Of a DNA stretch of 51,521 bases, positions 1-11,932 are shown in pieces. The translations under genes and the position numbers were made by a program. The stretch is from Asanoa siamensis (GTDB lineage Bacteria > Actinomycetota > Actinomycetes > Mycobacteriales > Micromonosporaceae). The DNA lies in the NCBI RefSeq assembly GCF_016862555.1, contig NZ_BONE01000056.1, forward strand, positions 1-51,521, read 5' to 3'. Below the pieces are notes generated by a model that saw only the letters and a list, made by a program, of their open reading frames with translations, made no database searches and was not told the origin of the DNA. Within the stretch, counting starts at the first letter, position 1. Each line of letters starts with the position of its first letter.

Positions 1-171
1 CTCCGCCAGCCTCACCGCGTCGGCATAGCCGAAGGCCGCGGCCGCGGGTCAGGAGCGCTCCGCCAGTCTCACCGCGTCGGCATAGCCGAAGGCCGCGGCC
101 GCGGGTCAGGAGCGCTCCGCCAGCCTCACCGCGTCCGCGTAGCGGAGGGCGGCCGCCCGTAGCTCCGCCTC
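1..171. repeat. 57-bp tandem repeat copied from the mazG 3' end
   Basis: Three head-to-tail units begin at 1, 58 and 115. The first two differ at a single base (c at 10, t at 67). The third lies inside mazG; it matches for about 21 bases and then diverges. The period is 19 codons. Read on the minus strand in the mazG frame, every unit ends in Glu-Arg-Ser-stop, so the two extra units sit behind the real stop as untranslated copies of the gene's tail. The array runs off the left edge, so its copy number is unknown. Confidence 0.9.
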
Positions 172-1047
172 CGGGTCCTCGCCGGCCGCCCGGGCCGCGG
201 CGACCAGGCGCAGCAGCCGCGAACCCAGGTCGTCGCCCGTCGGCAGCGCCACCTCCAGGCCGGCCCGCTCCGTGCGTTGCAGGAACTTGGCGGCCAGGGC
301 CAGTGCCGGTTGGGCGAGGGCTACGCCGTCCATGGCCGAGTCGCGGGACTTCTCGGCCTTCTTGATCTGCTCCCAGTTGTCGATGATCTCGTCGACGGAG
401 CCGACCTCGGTGCCGGCGAAGACGTGCGGGTTGCGGCGGATCATCTTCTCCACCAGGCCGCCGGCTACGTCGTCGACCGTCCAGCGTTCGTCTTCCGGCA
501 GGTCCTCCGCCAGCCGCGCGTGCAGCACCACCTGGAGCAGCACGTCGCCCAACTCCTCGCGCAGGCCCGCCAGGTCCTCGGCCTCGATCGCGTCGTAGGC
601 CTCGTACGCCTCCTCCAGCAGGAACTGCGCCAGCGACTGGTGGGTCTGGGCCCGCTTCCACGGGTCGCCGCCCGGCGAGTAGAGGCGGTCCATCACGGCC
701 ACCGCGTCGAGCAGCCGGCCCCCGGCGGGGTCCCAAGACCCGTAGGTCACCTCGAGCTCGGCCAGACCGGGCTGGCGCGCCAGGCGTACGCCCAGCTCAC
801 GGGCCAGATCCGGGTCACCCGTCGGCCCGGCGAGCCAGACGATGTCGCCCTCCCGGGCGTGCTCAAGCAGGCTGTCGACCCGCGCCGGCACGATCGTCAC
901 CGTCCCACCGGCCGCGCGCACGGCGTCGGTCAACGGCGTCTCGGCGGCGGCCAGCACGGGCCGCGCCCGGACGGCGTCCCAGGCGTCCGCGGTCAGCAGG
1001 CCGGCCGGCAGCCGCGGCGACGTGACGAGCAGCAGGATGCGGGGCAT
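106..1047 (-). CDS. mazG: MazG family nucleoside triphosphate pyrophosphohydrolase
   Basis: This 313-residue protein hydrolyses NTPs or dNTPs to the monophosphate and pyrophosphate, a cytoplasmic house-cleaning role in the MazG family. Residues ~1-110 form a leader resembling the remnant domain seen in long actinobacterial MazG proteins. The MazG domain follows, with metal-binding acidic motifs visible in LLEEAYEAYDAIE and LREELGDVLLQVV, then the conserved RRNPHVFAG segment. The ATG at 1047 is chosen because the family leader MPRILLLV starts there; longer reading into the next gene gives low-complexity nonsense. It lies 8 bases downstream of the lipoprotein gene and probably shares its transcript. 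The 3' end is duplicated downstream as 57-bp repeats. Confidence 0.93.
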   Translation of the reverse strand: MPRILLLVTSPRLPAGLLTADAWDAVRARPVLAAAETPLTDAVRAAGGTVTIVPARVDSLLEHAREGDIVWLAGPTGDPDLARELGVRLARQPGLAELEVTYGSWDPAGGRLLDAVAVMDRLYSPGGDPWKRAQTHQSLAQFLLEEAYEAYDAIEAEDLAGLREELGDVLLQVVLHARLAEDLPEDERWTVDDVAGGLVEKMIRRNPHVFAGTEVGSVDEIIDNWEQIKKAEKSRDSAMDGVALAQPALALAAKFLQRTERAGLEVALPTGDDLGSRLLRLVAAARAAGEDPEAELRAAALRYADAVRLAERS

Positions 1048-1055
1048 GTCCCTAG

Positions 1056-1793
1056 CTAAGCGCGGTCGGAGACGGTGTCGCTGCCTTCCAGGTACGGCAG
1101 GTCGTAGAAGACCGCGCCCTGCTGGGAGGAGACCACCATCGGGGCCGCGAGCGGCAGGTAGCGCGGGTTGACCGTCGCGTCGCTGGCCGTCGCCGCCTTC
1201 TCGAGCAGGCCGGTGAGCTGGTAGGCCGCCGAGACGAACTCGCCGTTGCCGAATGCCTGCTTGATCTTGGCCAGGTCGAAGCCGGCCTCGATCGCGTCGA
1301 CCTTGACCAGCGCGTTGTAGACGCCGCGCAACTGATCCTCGGTCACGGCCGGGACATTGGTGCCGATCTTGGCGAAGATGGCCTGCGAGAGGTTGACCCA
1401 CTCGGCGTAGTCCTTGGCGTACTGGCTCTCGGCCGGCACGCCCAGCCCCGCCGCCACCTGCTCGGCGCTGACCGTCTCGACCGGCTGCACGCCCTGCTCG
1501 GCGGCGACCTTGCGGCCCAGGTCGAGGGTGACCTCGAGGTCGACGACCTGCTGTCGGCTGACCTTCGGGCCCGACGCCGGCTCGGCACCCGGCTGCTCCG
1601 CAGCGGGCGTAGCCGCCGGGGTCGCCGACGCACCCGCACCCGCGCCGTCGAAGATCTGCGTCACCTGGTCCTCGGTGACCTTCCGGTCGCCCAGGTAGGC
1701 GGCCACGGATGGCTCGGAACGACAGGCCGCCAGGCCACCGAGGCCGAGGGCGGCGACGACGACGATCGACGCGATGCGGCGGGCACGAAGCAT
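1056..1793 (-). CDS. SurA N-terminal-like lipoprotein (putative extracytoplasmic chaperone)
   Basis: This 245-residue protein starts with a lipoprotein signal: MLRARR, a hydrophobic stretch, then a lipobox ending Leu-Ala-Ala-Cys around residue 23. The mature part begins with a SurA/PpiC-type N-terminal pattern (AAYLGDRKVTEDQV) and an Ala/Pro/Gly-rich insert. No parvulin isomerase domain is evident, so it is probably a chaperone-like domain alone rather than an active prolyl isomerase. The ATG at 1793 places the signal peptide at the N-terminus. It lies between mfd and mazG, all on the minus strand, 38 bases after the mfd stop. Confidence 0.8.
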   Translation of the reverse strand: MLRARRIASIVVVAALGLGGLAACRSEPSVAAYLGDRKVTEDQVTQIFDGAGAGASATPAATPAAEQPGAEPASGPKVSRQQVVDLEVTLDLGRKVAAEQGVQPVETVSAEQVAAGLGVPAESQYAKDYAEWVNLSQAIFAKIGTNVPAVTEDQLRGVYNALVKVDAIEAGFDLAKIKQAFGNGEFVSAAYQLTGLLEKAATASDATVNPRYLPLAAPMVVSSQQGAVFYDLPYLEGSDTVSDRA

Positions 1794-1831
1794 GGTCGAC
1801 ACTCTCTCACGCCTCGCCGTCGCGCCGCCTT

Positions 1832-4800
1832 TCACCCCAGGACGTCCTTCACCAGCTGTTCGCACCACTGCAGCAGGGCCTGGTCGCGCAGCGGCTCGCC
1901 GCCGATCCGGCGCGTGGTCGGGCGCGGCACGCTGACCTGGTCGATCGCCGCCTTGTAGACCGCGTCGGGGTGGTAGCGCTTGAGCCGCAACTGCCGCGAG
2001 TCGGGCAGCGGCATCGGCGAGAACCGCAGGTGCTTGCCCTGCACCGACACGTCGGTGATCCCCCGCGCGCGCATCACGAGCCGGAACCGGGCGATCGCCA
2101 CCAGGTTCCGGACCGGCTCCGGCGGCTCGCCGTACCGGTCGGTCAACTCGGCCACAATCTCGTCGAGCTTCTCGGTGGTACGGGCCTCGGCCAGCTTCCG
2201 GTACATCTCGAGGCGCAGCCGCTCCACCGCGATGTAGTCGTGCGGCAGGTTGGCGTCGATCGGGAGGTCGATCTTGAAGTCGAACTCCTCCTCGGGCTTC
2301 TCGCCCTTGAACGCCGACACCGCCTCGCCGACCATCCGCACGTAGAGGTCGAACCCGACGCCCTCGATGTGGCCGGACTGCTCACCGCCGAGCAGGTTGC
2401 CGGCGCCACGGATCTCGAGGTCCTTCTTGGCCACGTACATGCCCGCACCCAGCTCGGTGTGCTGGGCGATCGTCGCGAGCCGCTCGTGCGCGTGCTCGGT
2501 CAGCGGCTTCTCCGGCGGGTAGAGGAAGTAGGCGTACGCCCGCTCCCGGCCCCGGCCGACCCGGCCGCGGATCTGGTGGAGCTGGGCCAGGCCGAGCAGG
2601 TCGGCCCGCTCCACGATCAGCGTGTTGGCGTTGGGGATGTCGATGCCGGACTCGACGATCGTGGTGCAGACGAGGACGTCGTACTCCTTCTCCCAGAAGC
2701 CGACCATGACCTTCTCGAGCGCTTCCTCGCCCATCTGGCCGTGCGCCACCGCCACCCGCGCCTCGGGCACCAGCTCACGCAGGCGGCGCGCCGCCCGATC
2801 GATCGACTCGACCCGGTTGTGCAGGTAGAAGACCTGACCGTCGCGGAGCAGCTCGCGGTGGATCGCCGCGGCGACCTGCCGGTCGTCGTGCGCGCCCACG
2901 AAGGTCAGCACCGGGTGCCGCTCCTCGGGCGGGGTCGCGATCGTCGACATCTCCCGGATGCCGGTGATCGCCATCTCCAGCGTGCGCGGGATCGGCGTGG
3001 CCGACATGGTCAGCACGTCGACCGACGTACGCAAGGACTTCAGGTGTTCCTTGTGCTCGACGCCGAACCGCTGCTCCTCGTCGACGACGATCATGCCGAG
3101 GTTCTTGAACCGCGTCGCCGATGCCAGCAGCCGGTGCGTGCCGATCACGATGTCGGCGGTGCCGGCGGCGGCCATGTCGAGCGTCTGCTCGGCCTCCTTC
3201 GGCGTCTGGAACCGGGACAGCTGCCGGATCTGCACCGGGAACTGGTTCATCCGTTCAGTGAACGTGTTGAAGTGCTGCTGGGCGAGCAGGGTCGTCGGCA
3301 CGAGCACCGCGACCTGTTTGCCGTCCTGGACGGCCTTGAACGCCGCGCGTACCGCGATCTCGGTCTTGCCGTAGCCTACGTCGCCGCAGATCAGGCGGTC
3401 CATCGGCACCGACTGCTCCATGTCGCCCTTGACCTCGTCGATCGCGGAGAGCTGGTCGGGCGTCTCGGTCCACGGGAACGCGTCCTCCAGCTCGCGCTGC
3501 CACGGTGTGTCGGGGCCGAACGCGTGGCCCTTGGACGCCTTGCGGGCCGCGTACAACTGGATGAGCTGCGCGGCGATCTCCCGGACGGCCTTGCGGGCGC
3601 GGGCCTTGGACTTCTGCCAGTCGGTGCCGCCCATCTTGTGCAGCGCGGGCGTCTCGCCGCCGACGTAGCGCGAGAGCTGGTCGAGCTGGTCGGTCGGCAC
3701 GTACAACCGGTCGCCGGGCTGGTTCTTCTTCGACGGGGCGTACTCGATGACCAGGTATTCGCGGCTCGCGCCGTTGACGACCCGCTGCACCAGCTCCACG
3801 TATCGGCCGATGCCGTGCTGCTCGTGCACGACGAAGTCGCCGTTGCGCAGCTCCAGCGGGTCGATGGTGTTGCGCCGCCGGCTGGGCATCTTCCGCATGT
3901 CGCGCGTGGTGGCGCCGCGCCCGCCGGTGACGTCGTTGCCGGTCAGCACGGCCAGCCTGGACGCCTCGTCGACGAACCCGTGGTTCAGCCCGCCGCAGGT
4001 GACCAGCACCGTCCCCGGCTCCGGCGGCGCGTCGATGCCCTCGGTCAGGACGGCACCCAGGCCGGCGTCGCGCAGCACCTCGACGGCCCGCTGCGCCGGC
4101 CCGTGGCCCTCGAAGACGAGCGCGACCGCCCAGCCCTGGTCGCGCCACTGCCCAACGTCCTTGATCACCTTCTCGGTCTCGCCGTGGTAGAGCGCCGTCG
4201 GCTGGGCCGCCAGCGCGATCGCGTCACCCGTGTCGGGCGTGACCGTGACGGTCTCGAGCGGGTCCTCCCAGGGCGCCGGCTCGGCCTCGGCCACGCTCTC
4301 CACGAGCCCGAACGGCGAGACGGACCACCAGGGCAGCCGCAGCTCCTCGGCGGCGTGCCGTACCTCGGCCAGGGTCTTGAATGCGGCGGCGCCGAGGTCG
4401 ATCGGCGCCTGGCCACCGACGGCGGCCGCGGCCCAGGAGGCCTGGAGAAACTCCTCGCTGGTACGCACGAGGTCGTGCGCCCGGGTGCGGATGCGCTCGG
4501 GGTCGCAGAGCAGCACGTGGGTGCTCTTCGGCATGCAGTGCACGAGCAGCTCGAGCTGGTCGGCCCCCACGAGCGCGGGTGCGAGGCTTTCCATGCCCTC
4601 GACCGGGATGCCCTCGGCCAGCTTGTCGAGAATCTCGAGCAGCTCGGGGTGCTGCTCGCCCAGCTTTCGGGCCTTGTCTCGGACGTCGTCGGTCAGCAGC
4701 AGCTCGCGACACGGCGGCGCGAACATCGTCTCGACCTTGTCGATGGTCCGCTGGTCGGCGACGGCGAAGGTGCGGATCTCGTCGACCTGGTCGCCCCAGA

Positions 4801-5410
4801 ACTCGACCCGGGAGGGATGCTCGTCGGTGGGCGGGAAAACGTCGAGAATGCCACCGCGTACGGCGAACTCGCCGCGCTTGGTGACGAGATCGACCCGGGC
4901 GTACGCCATGTCGTTGAGGCGGTGCGCGACCTCGTCGAGATCGGCATCCTGGCCGGCGGCGAGCTCGACGGGCTCGAGGTCACCGAGCCGCTTGAGCTGA
5001 GGCTGCAGCATGCTGCGGACGGGGGCGACGACGACCTTGACCGGGTTGTCGCCGGGGTGGGCGAGCCTTCTGAGGACGGCGAGCCGCCTGCCGACGGTGT
5101 CCGACCTGGGCGATAGGCGCTCGTGCGGCAGGGTCTCCCAGGCGGGGTAGCTGACGATCTGGTCGGCGGGCAGCAGGCTGCCGAGCGCGGCGGCGAGATC
5201 GTCGGCCTCACGGGAGGTGGCGGTGACGGCGAGCACGGGCCGATCGGCGCCGTCCCGCACCGCGGCGACGGCGGCGACGACGAAGGGCCGCAGGGCAGCG
5301 GGCGCGGTGAGATCGAGCCCATCGGCGTCGGGAAAGCCGGCACGAGCGAGATCGCGCGCACGGGCCAGGCCGGCGTCACCCAGGGCAGCGGCCAACAGAC
5401 CATGAAGCAT
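1832..5410 (-). CDS. mfd: Transcription-repair coupling factor
   Basis: Mfd removes RNA polymerase stalled at DNA lesions and recruits UvrA. The 1192-residue length is normal for the family. The N-terminal UvrB-like region is followed by a CarD-like RNA polymerase interaction domain (GDFVVHEQHGIGRY, about residue 528), Walker A GDVGYGKTE (~676), DEEQ box (~777), SATPIPRTL, and the helicase motif QIRGRVGRG (~944). A TRCF domain ends the protein. The ATG at 5410 has GAGAGG seven bases upstream. A GC-rich open frame on the opposite strand is a compositional shadow. Confidence 0.98.
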   Translation of the reverse strand: MLHGLLAAALGDAGLARARDLARAGFPDADGLDLTAPAALRPFVVAAVAAVRDGADRPVLAVTATSREADDLAAALGSLLPADQIVSYPAWETLPHERLSPRSDTVGRRLAVLRRLAHPGDNPVKVVVAPVRSMLQPQLKRLGDLEPVELAAGQDADLDEVAHRLNDMAYARVDLVTKRGEFAVRGGILDVFPPTDEHPSRVEFWGDQVDEIRTFAVADQRTIDKVETMFAPPCRELLLTDDVRDKARKLGEQHPELLEILDKLAEGIPVEGMESLAPALVGADQLELLVHCMPKSTHVLLCDPERIRTRAHDLVRTSEEFLQASWAAAAVGGQAPIDLGAAAFKTLAEVRHAAEELRLPWWSVSPFGLVESVAEAEPAPWEDPLETVTVTPDTGDAIALAAQPTALYHGETEKVIKDVGQWRDQGWAVALVFEGHGPAQRAVEVLRDAGLGAVLTEGIDAPPEPGTVLVTCGGLNHGFVDEASRLAVLTGNDVTGGRGATTRDMRKMPSRRRNTIDPLELRNGDFVVHEQHGIGRYVELVQRVVNGASREYLVIEYAPSKKNQPGDRLYVPTDQLDQLSRYVGGETPALHKMGGTDWQKSKARARKAVREIAAQLIQLYAARKASKGHAFGPDTPWQRELEDAFPWTETPDQLSAIDEVKGDMEQSVPMDRLICGDVGYGKTEIAVRAAFKAVQDGKQVAVLVPTTLLAQQHFNTFTERMNQFPVQIRQLSRFQTPKEAEQTLDMAAAGTADIVIGTHRLLASATRFKNLGMIVVDEEQRFGVEHKEHLKSLRTSVDVLTMSATPIPRTLEMAITGIREMSTIATPPEERHPVLTFVGAHDDRQVAAAIHRELLRDGQVFYLHNRVESIDRAARRLRELVPEARVAVAHGQMGEEALEKVMVGFWEKEYDVLVCTTIVESGIDIPNANTLIVERADLLGLAQLHQIRGRVGRGRERAYAYFLYPPEKPLTEHAHERLATIAQHTELGAGMYVAKKDLEIRGAGNLLGGEQSGHIEGVGFDLYVRMVGEAVSAFKGEKPEEEFDFKIDLPIDANLPHDYIAVERLRLEMYRKLAEARTTEKLDEIVAELTDRYGEPPEPVRNLVAIARFRLVMRARGITDVSVQGKHLRFSPMPLPDSRQLRLKRYHPDAVYKAAIDQVSVPRPTTRRIGGEPLRDQALLQWCEQLVKDVLG

Positions 5411-5609
5411 GGATGATCCTCTCGGGGCACGCAGGACGGCCCCCCAGCCGGCAGGCAGGGGGGTGCGACGTGCGGCTCCAAGACTACGCCGGGGGTACGA
5501 CAACCCGCCCGCACGTTTCGCCAGGGCCGGTTCTCGATCAAGGCTCAGCGCCGCCCGCGCGCTGTCGACCAGGGGTTGCGCATCTAGCTGATCACGTTTC
5601 AATGAGGTA

Positions 5610-6494
5610 GTGAGCAGCTCCAACCTGGTGCGGTACTGGAGCCATCCCGCAGTCGCCGGGGTGGACCTGATGCGGGCCCGCTTCCGGCGGCACGAGTTCC
5701 GCCGGCATAGTCACGAGACGTTCGCGATCGGACTTATCGAGACCGGGCCCGAGGATCTCGGATTCGGCACCGGGTCCGATATAGCAGCTTCCGGCGGCGT
5801 CGTCCTGATAAATCCGGGCGAGGTGCATGCCGGCCGGGCCGCCGCTGACAACGAGTGGAGCTACCGGGTGTTCTACCCTGACCCGGAGCTGATCACAGCG
5901 CTGGCCAAGGAGCTGACGGTCGGCGGACCCCCGGCCTTCCGGGAACAAATTGTCTACGCCCCGCAGATGTTCGCCGACCTCCGCGCCGCGCACCAAGCGG
6001 CCGACAAATGCGACGATCTGGCGTCGAGCTATCTCCTCCAGGTCACTCTCGGTCGGCTGCTCACCCGGTACGGTGAGCCGGCGCGGCGGCGCCTGACCGC
6101 ATTCGCTTCTCGCCAGTACGTCGATCGGGCAACCGCGGTGCTGCACGAACGGATGATGTCCCCGCCAACGTTGGACGAGCTCGCTGCGCTGGTCGGCACC
6201 GGGAAGTTCGCGCTACTCCGAGCGTTCCACACGGTCCACGGGGTGCCGCCGTACGTGTACCTCAACCAGCTGCGGGTGCGTCACGTCCAGAGGATGCTGG
6301 AGCGGGGAGTCGGGCTCGCGGACGCGGCTGCCGCTGCGGGCTTCACCGACCAGCCGCACATGTCCCGGAACTTTCGGGCAATCATCGGGGTGGCGCCTGG
6401 GGCATACCGGCGGGAATGCGAGGAGCGGCGCAACTACGTACAAGACCTGACGGCGCGGGGCTCTCTACGGTCGCGAAATGAGTTTCCCACTTGA
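5610..6494 (+). CDS. AraC family transcriptional regulator
   Basis: This 294-residue protein has an N-terminal cupin-like sensing domain (HSHETFAIGLIETG; later NPGEVHAG) and a C-terminal double helix-turn-helix of the AraC/XylS type (~180-275, including VYLNQLRVRHVQRML and GFTDQPHMSRNFR). The GTG at 5610 is the best start but has only a weak ribosome site. The stop overlaps the following decarboxylase gene by 17 bases, so the two are co-transcribed and the regulator most likely controls the decarboxylase in response to a small molecule. Codon use is less GC-biased than in mfd (ATA, AAT and GAA appear), a mild hint of acquisition. Confidence 0.9.
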   Translation: MSSSNLVRYWSHPAVAGVDLMRARFRRHEFRRHSHETFAIGLIETGPEDLGFGTGSDIAASGGVVLINPGEVHAGRAAADNEWSYRVFYPDPELITALAKELTVGGPPAFREQIVYAPQMFADLRAAHQAADKCDDLASSYLLQVTLGRLLTRYGEPARRRLTAFASRQYVDRATAVLHERMMSPPTLDELAALVGTGKFALLRAFHTVHGVPPYVYLNQLRVRHVQRMLERGVGLADAAAAAGFTDQPHMSRNFRAIIGVAPGAYRRECEERRNYVQDLTARGSLRSRNEFPT

Positions 6495-7875
6495 CCTTGA
6501 ACCCGAGACCGTGGATCACCTCGGCCGCCGGGCTGTCGAATTCGTTACGAACTACCTCCGTGCGCTGCCGACTGAACCGGTATCACACTTCGCAGACGCG
6601 GACCGCCTGGTGGGTGAACTGCTCGGCCCGCCGCCAGAGAAACCGGGCGACCTGGGCGACCTGCTGTCGACACTCGGTACCGCCGCCGGATACGGCCTCA
6701 ACCCGGCAGCCGGCGGCTATCTCGCATACTTTCCCGCCGGCGGACTGCCCAGCGCCGCGATCGCCGAGATGGTCGCTCAGACTTTGAACCGGTTCACCGC
6801 GTTCGCTGCGCTCGCGCCTGGTCTGGTTGCCATGGAGCAGGGCATCATCCGATGGCTCTGTGTCGAGCTCGGGCTACCCGCGGGGTCGAGCGGGTTGGTG
6901 CTGAGCGGCGGATCGATGGCGAACCTGGTCGCCATCGTGGCAGCGCGTGATGACCGCTTGACCGGCGATCCGCGGCGGGGGGTCGTGTACGTCACCGAGC
7001 ACACCCACTACTCCGTGTCGAAGGCCGCCCATCTCGCGGGTCTGGAGGACTCACAGCTTCGCGTGGTTCCCACCAGGGACGACATGCGGATGAACCCGAC
7101 GGCCACCGCGGAACAGATCGCCATCGACCGGGCCGCCGGGTTGTACCCGTTCCTGCTGGTCGCTACCGCCGGCGCCACGAGCACCGGCCTCGTCGACCCA
7201 CTCGACGAGCTGGGCAGGCTCGCCCGCCGGGAAGACCTGTGGTTTCACGTCGACGGGGCATACGGCGCGCCGTACCAGCTCACCGAGCGCGGCCGGGCGC
7301 TACTCGCCGGGATCGAGGACGCCGACTCGATCGTGCTGGACCCGCACAAGAGCATGTTTCTGCCGTACGGGACGGGCATGTTGCTGGTCCGAGACGAACG
7401 AACGCTGCGCGCCGCGCACGCGGGGGACGGCGATTATCTGCAGGACATCGGCGGCGTGGCAGAGCTGCCCGACTACGCCGCCCTCGGCCCCGAGCTGAGC
7501 CGTGAGTGGCGGGGCTTACGCCTGTGGCTGCCACTGCAACTGCACGGTGTGGCCGCGTTCCGTGAGGCTCTCGACGAGAAGCTCGACCTGGCGCGCTCGT
7601 TGTATCGGGCGCTCGCCGCCGAGCCCCGGCTCGAGCTGCCGTGGGAACCGGACTTGACCGTGGTCGGCTTCCGGCTACGCGACGCTGGGCCGGACGCCGC
7701 CGCCATACACCGTCGGCTGCTCGACCGAATCAACGGTACCGGACGAATCTTCCTGTCCAGTACCAAGATCGGCGGTCGGTACACGGTACGACTCTGCCCG
7801 CAGGGTCTCCGGACAAGCGCCGCGCACGTCGCCGAGGCAATCGACCTGATCCGGTCCGCAGTGCACGATGTATGA
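6478..7875 (+). CDS. Pyridoxal-phosphate-dependent amino acid decarboxylase (group II)
   Basis: This 465-residue protein belongs to the aromatic-amino-acid/glutamate decarboxylase family. Visible motifs are the glycine-rich LVLSGGSMANL, the cofactor-ring aspartate in WFHVDGAYGAPY, and the Schiff-base lysine in DPHKSMFLPYG (Lys291). Expected chemistry is loss of CO2 from an L-amino acid to give an amine; the substrate cannot be read from the sequence. It starts inside the 3' end of the AraC gene, showing translational coupling. No transporter or other catabolic gene is alongside. Confidence 0.88.
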   Translation: MSFPLDLEPETVDHLGRRAVEFVTNYLRALPTEPVSHFADADRLVGELLGPPPEKPGDLGDLLSTLGTAAGYGLNPAAGGYLAYFPAGGLPSAAIAEMVAQTLNRFTAFAALAPGLVAMEQGIIRWLCVELGLPAGSSGLVLSGGSMANLVAIVAARDDRLTGDPRRGVVYVTEHTHYSVSKAAHLAGLEDSQLRVVPTRDDMRMNPTATAEQIAIDRAAGLYPFLLVATAGATSTGLVDPLDELGRLARREDLWFHVDGAYGAPYQLTERGRALLAGIEDADSIVLDPHKSMFLPYGTGMLLVRDERTLRAAHAGDGDYLQDIGGVAELPDYAALGPELSREWRGLRLWLPLQLHGVAAFREALDEKLDLARSLYRALAAEPRLELPWEPDLTVVGFRLRDAGPDAAAIHRRLLDRINGTGRIFLSSTKIGGRYTVRLCPQGLRTSAAHVAEAIDLIRSAVHDV

Positions 7876-7933
7876 AACGGGAATTGGGGCACGCAGAACG
7901 GAATAGCCCTTTCCGTGCGGTCGAGGGACCGCA

Positions 7934-8959
7934 TCAGTAGCGGACCGAGATCCGCTGCGCCCCGGCGTCGACCCGTGCCTCGCCGCCGTAGGGCAGGACC
8001 AGCTGCGGGTCGGTGTGGCCGATGTCCAGGTCCAGCACCGCGACCGCCTCCGGGGCGTATTCGCCGATCGCCCGCAGCACCGCCGCCCGCTGGTCGTCGC
8101 CGTAGGCCCGCTTCGCGTCGGGCGCCAACTGGTTGGACCGGTCCCAGCACTTCGGCCGGCCGACCAGGATCGCCGGGCAACCGGACAGCCAGCCGCGCTC
8201 GCCCAGGCTGCGCAGCATGTAGTAGACCTCGGTCGCCGACGGCATGTCCTCGGACGTCTCCATGAAGAAGATCGCGCCGGGCGGCGGGGCCGCGACCACG
8301 TCGGCCGCCAGCAGCCAGGTCAGCACCTCGATGTTGCCGCCCCACAGGCGCCCGGTCACCGCACCCGACGCGCCGTGCCAACGCCGCCCCGAGGACGGGA
8401 ACATCGGCTGGGTCACCGACGCGTAGCCGGGCGTGAGCCAGTCGACCGACTCGTCGGTGTAGTCGGACGACGGGGTCAGGTCGAACCACGAGGAGCCGAA
8501 CAGCGCCGCCGACAGCGAGTCGCGGGTCAGCGGGTGCATCGCGCCGGCCCGGCCGAAGTGCACCAGGATCGAGCCGCCGTGGTAGCCGACGATGCCGAGG
8601 CCGCTGAGGTAGTTGAGCAGGGTGGTGTTGTCGGAGTAACCCAGGAACGGCTTCGGGTTGGCTCGCAGGACCGCCGGGTCCAGGTGGCGCAGGATCCGCA
8701 GCTGGTCGTCGCCGCCGATGGTGGCCAGCACGGCCTCGATCGAGGGATCGGCGAACGCCGCCATGACGTCGCGGGCCCGATCAGCGGGCGAGGCCCCGAG
8801 CACGCGGGTAGTGGGAAATTCCACCGGCTCGAGCTTGAACTCGTCGCGCAGACGCCGCAGCCCCAGTTCGTACACCTCGGGAAAGATGGCCGGCAGGCCC
8901 GCGGACGGCGAGATCACCGCGACGCGTGACCCGGGTCGGGGCTTCGGTGGGTATTCCAT
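7934..8959 (-). CDS. S66 family LD-carboxypeptidase (MccF/LdcA-like)
   Basis: This 341-residue serine peptidase is of the family that trims the terminal D-residue from muropeptide tetrapeptides or detoxifies microcin C-like compounds. The Ser-Glu-His triad is readable: Ser109 in LGYSDNTT, Glu234 in FFMETSEDMP and His315 in GHTDPQL. No signal peptide is seen, so it is cytoplasmic. The length and the YHGGSILVHFG segment favour the MccF branch over classical LdcA. The gene is convergent with the decarboxylase and divergent from ppc. Confidence 0.88.
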   Translation of the reverse strand: MEYPPKPRPGSRVAVISPSAGLPAIFPEVYELGLRRLRDEFKLEPVEFPTTRVLGASPADRARDVMAAFADPSIEAVLATIGGDDQLRILRHLDPAVLRANPKPFLGYSDNTTLLNYLSGLGIVGYHGGSILVHFGRAGAMHPLTRDSLSAALFGSSWFDLTPSSDYTDESVDWLTPGYASVTQPMFPSSGRRWHGASGAVTGRLWGGNIEVLTWLLAADVVAAPPPGAIFFMETSEDMPSATEVYYMLRSLGERGWLSGCPAILVGRPKCWDRSNQLAPDAKRAYGDDQRAAVLRAIGEYAPEAVAVLDLDIGHTDPQLVLPYGGEARVDAGAQRISVRY

Positions 8960-8965
8960 TCACGA

Positions 8966-8971
8966 AGGTTA
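8966..8971 (-). promoter_or_regulatory. Possible -10 box of a leaderless transcript (S66 peptidase)
   Basis: On the minus strand TAACCT lies exactly six bases before the ATG at 8959. This would place transcription start at or next to the initiation codon. No Shine-Dalgarno sequence is visible, and leaderless mRNAs are common in actinobacteria. The -35 match is poor (TTAATC). Confidence 0.35.
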
Positions 8972-9102
8972 GCGACGGGCGCAAACGGGATTAACCGCCC
9001 AACAGGCCAAGGCCACACCGCCCGCGTGCCCGGTCGGCGCAGGTAGCATCATCATGCACGGGACAGCGCTGTCCGCCCCGCACCGCCGTAAGGAGCGCAC
9101 CC

Positions 9103-11895
<2,793 letters not shown>

Positions 11896-11896
11896 T

Positions 11897-11910
11897 TGCG
11901 ACGCGTCGCA
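11897..11910. repeat. 14-bp perfect palindrome after ppc
   Basis: TGCGACGCGTCGCA begins two bases after the ppc stop and 23 bases before the next start codon. With no loop it is more like a protein-binding site than a terminator; chance occurrence in GC-rich DNA is possible. Confidence 0.4.
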
Positions 11911-11932
11911 CCGGCCTGCCACGATCGGCGGC

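Noticed and set aside
1709-5116. Very long open frame on the plus strand across mfd
   Set aside because: It is antisense to a clear mfd gene, rich in Arg, Leu, Val and His, and has no domain; high GC leaves complementary frames open.
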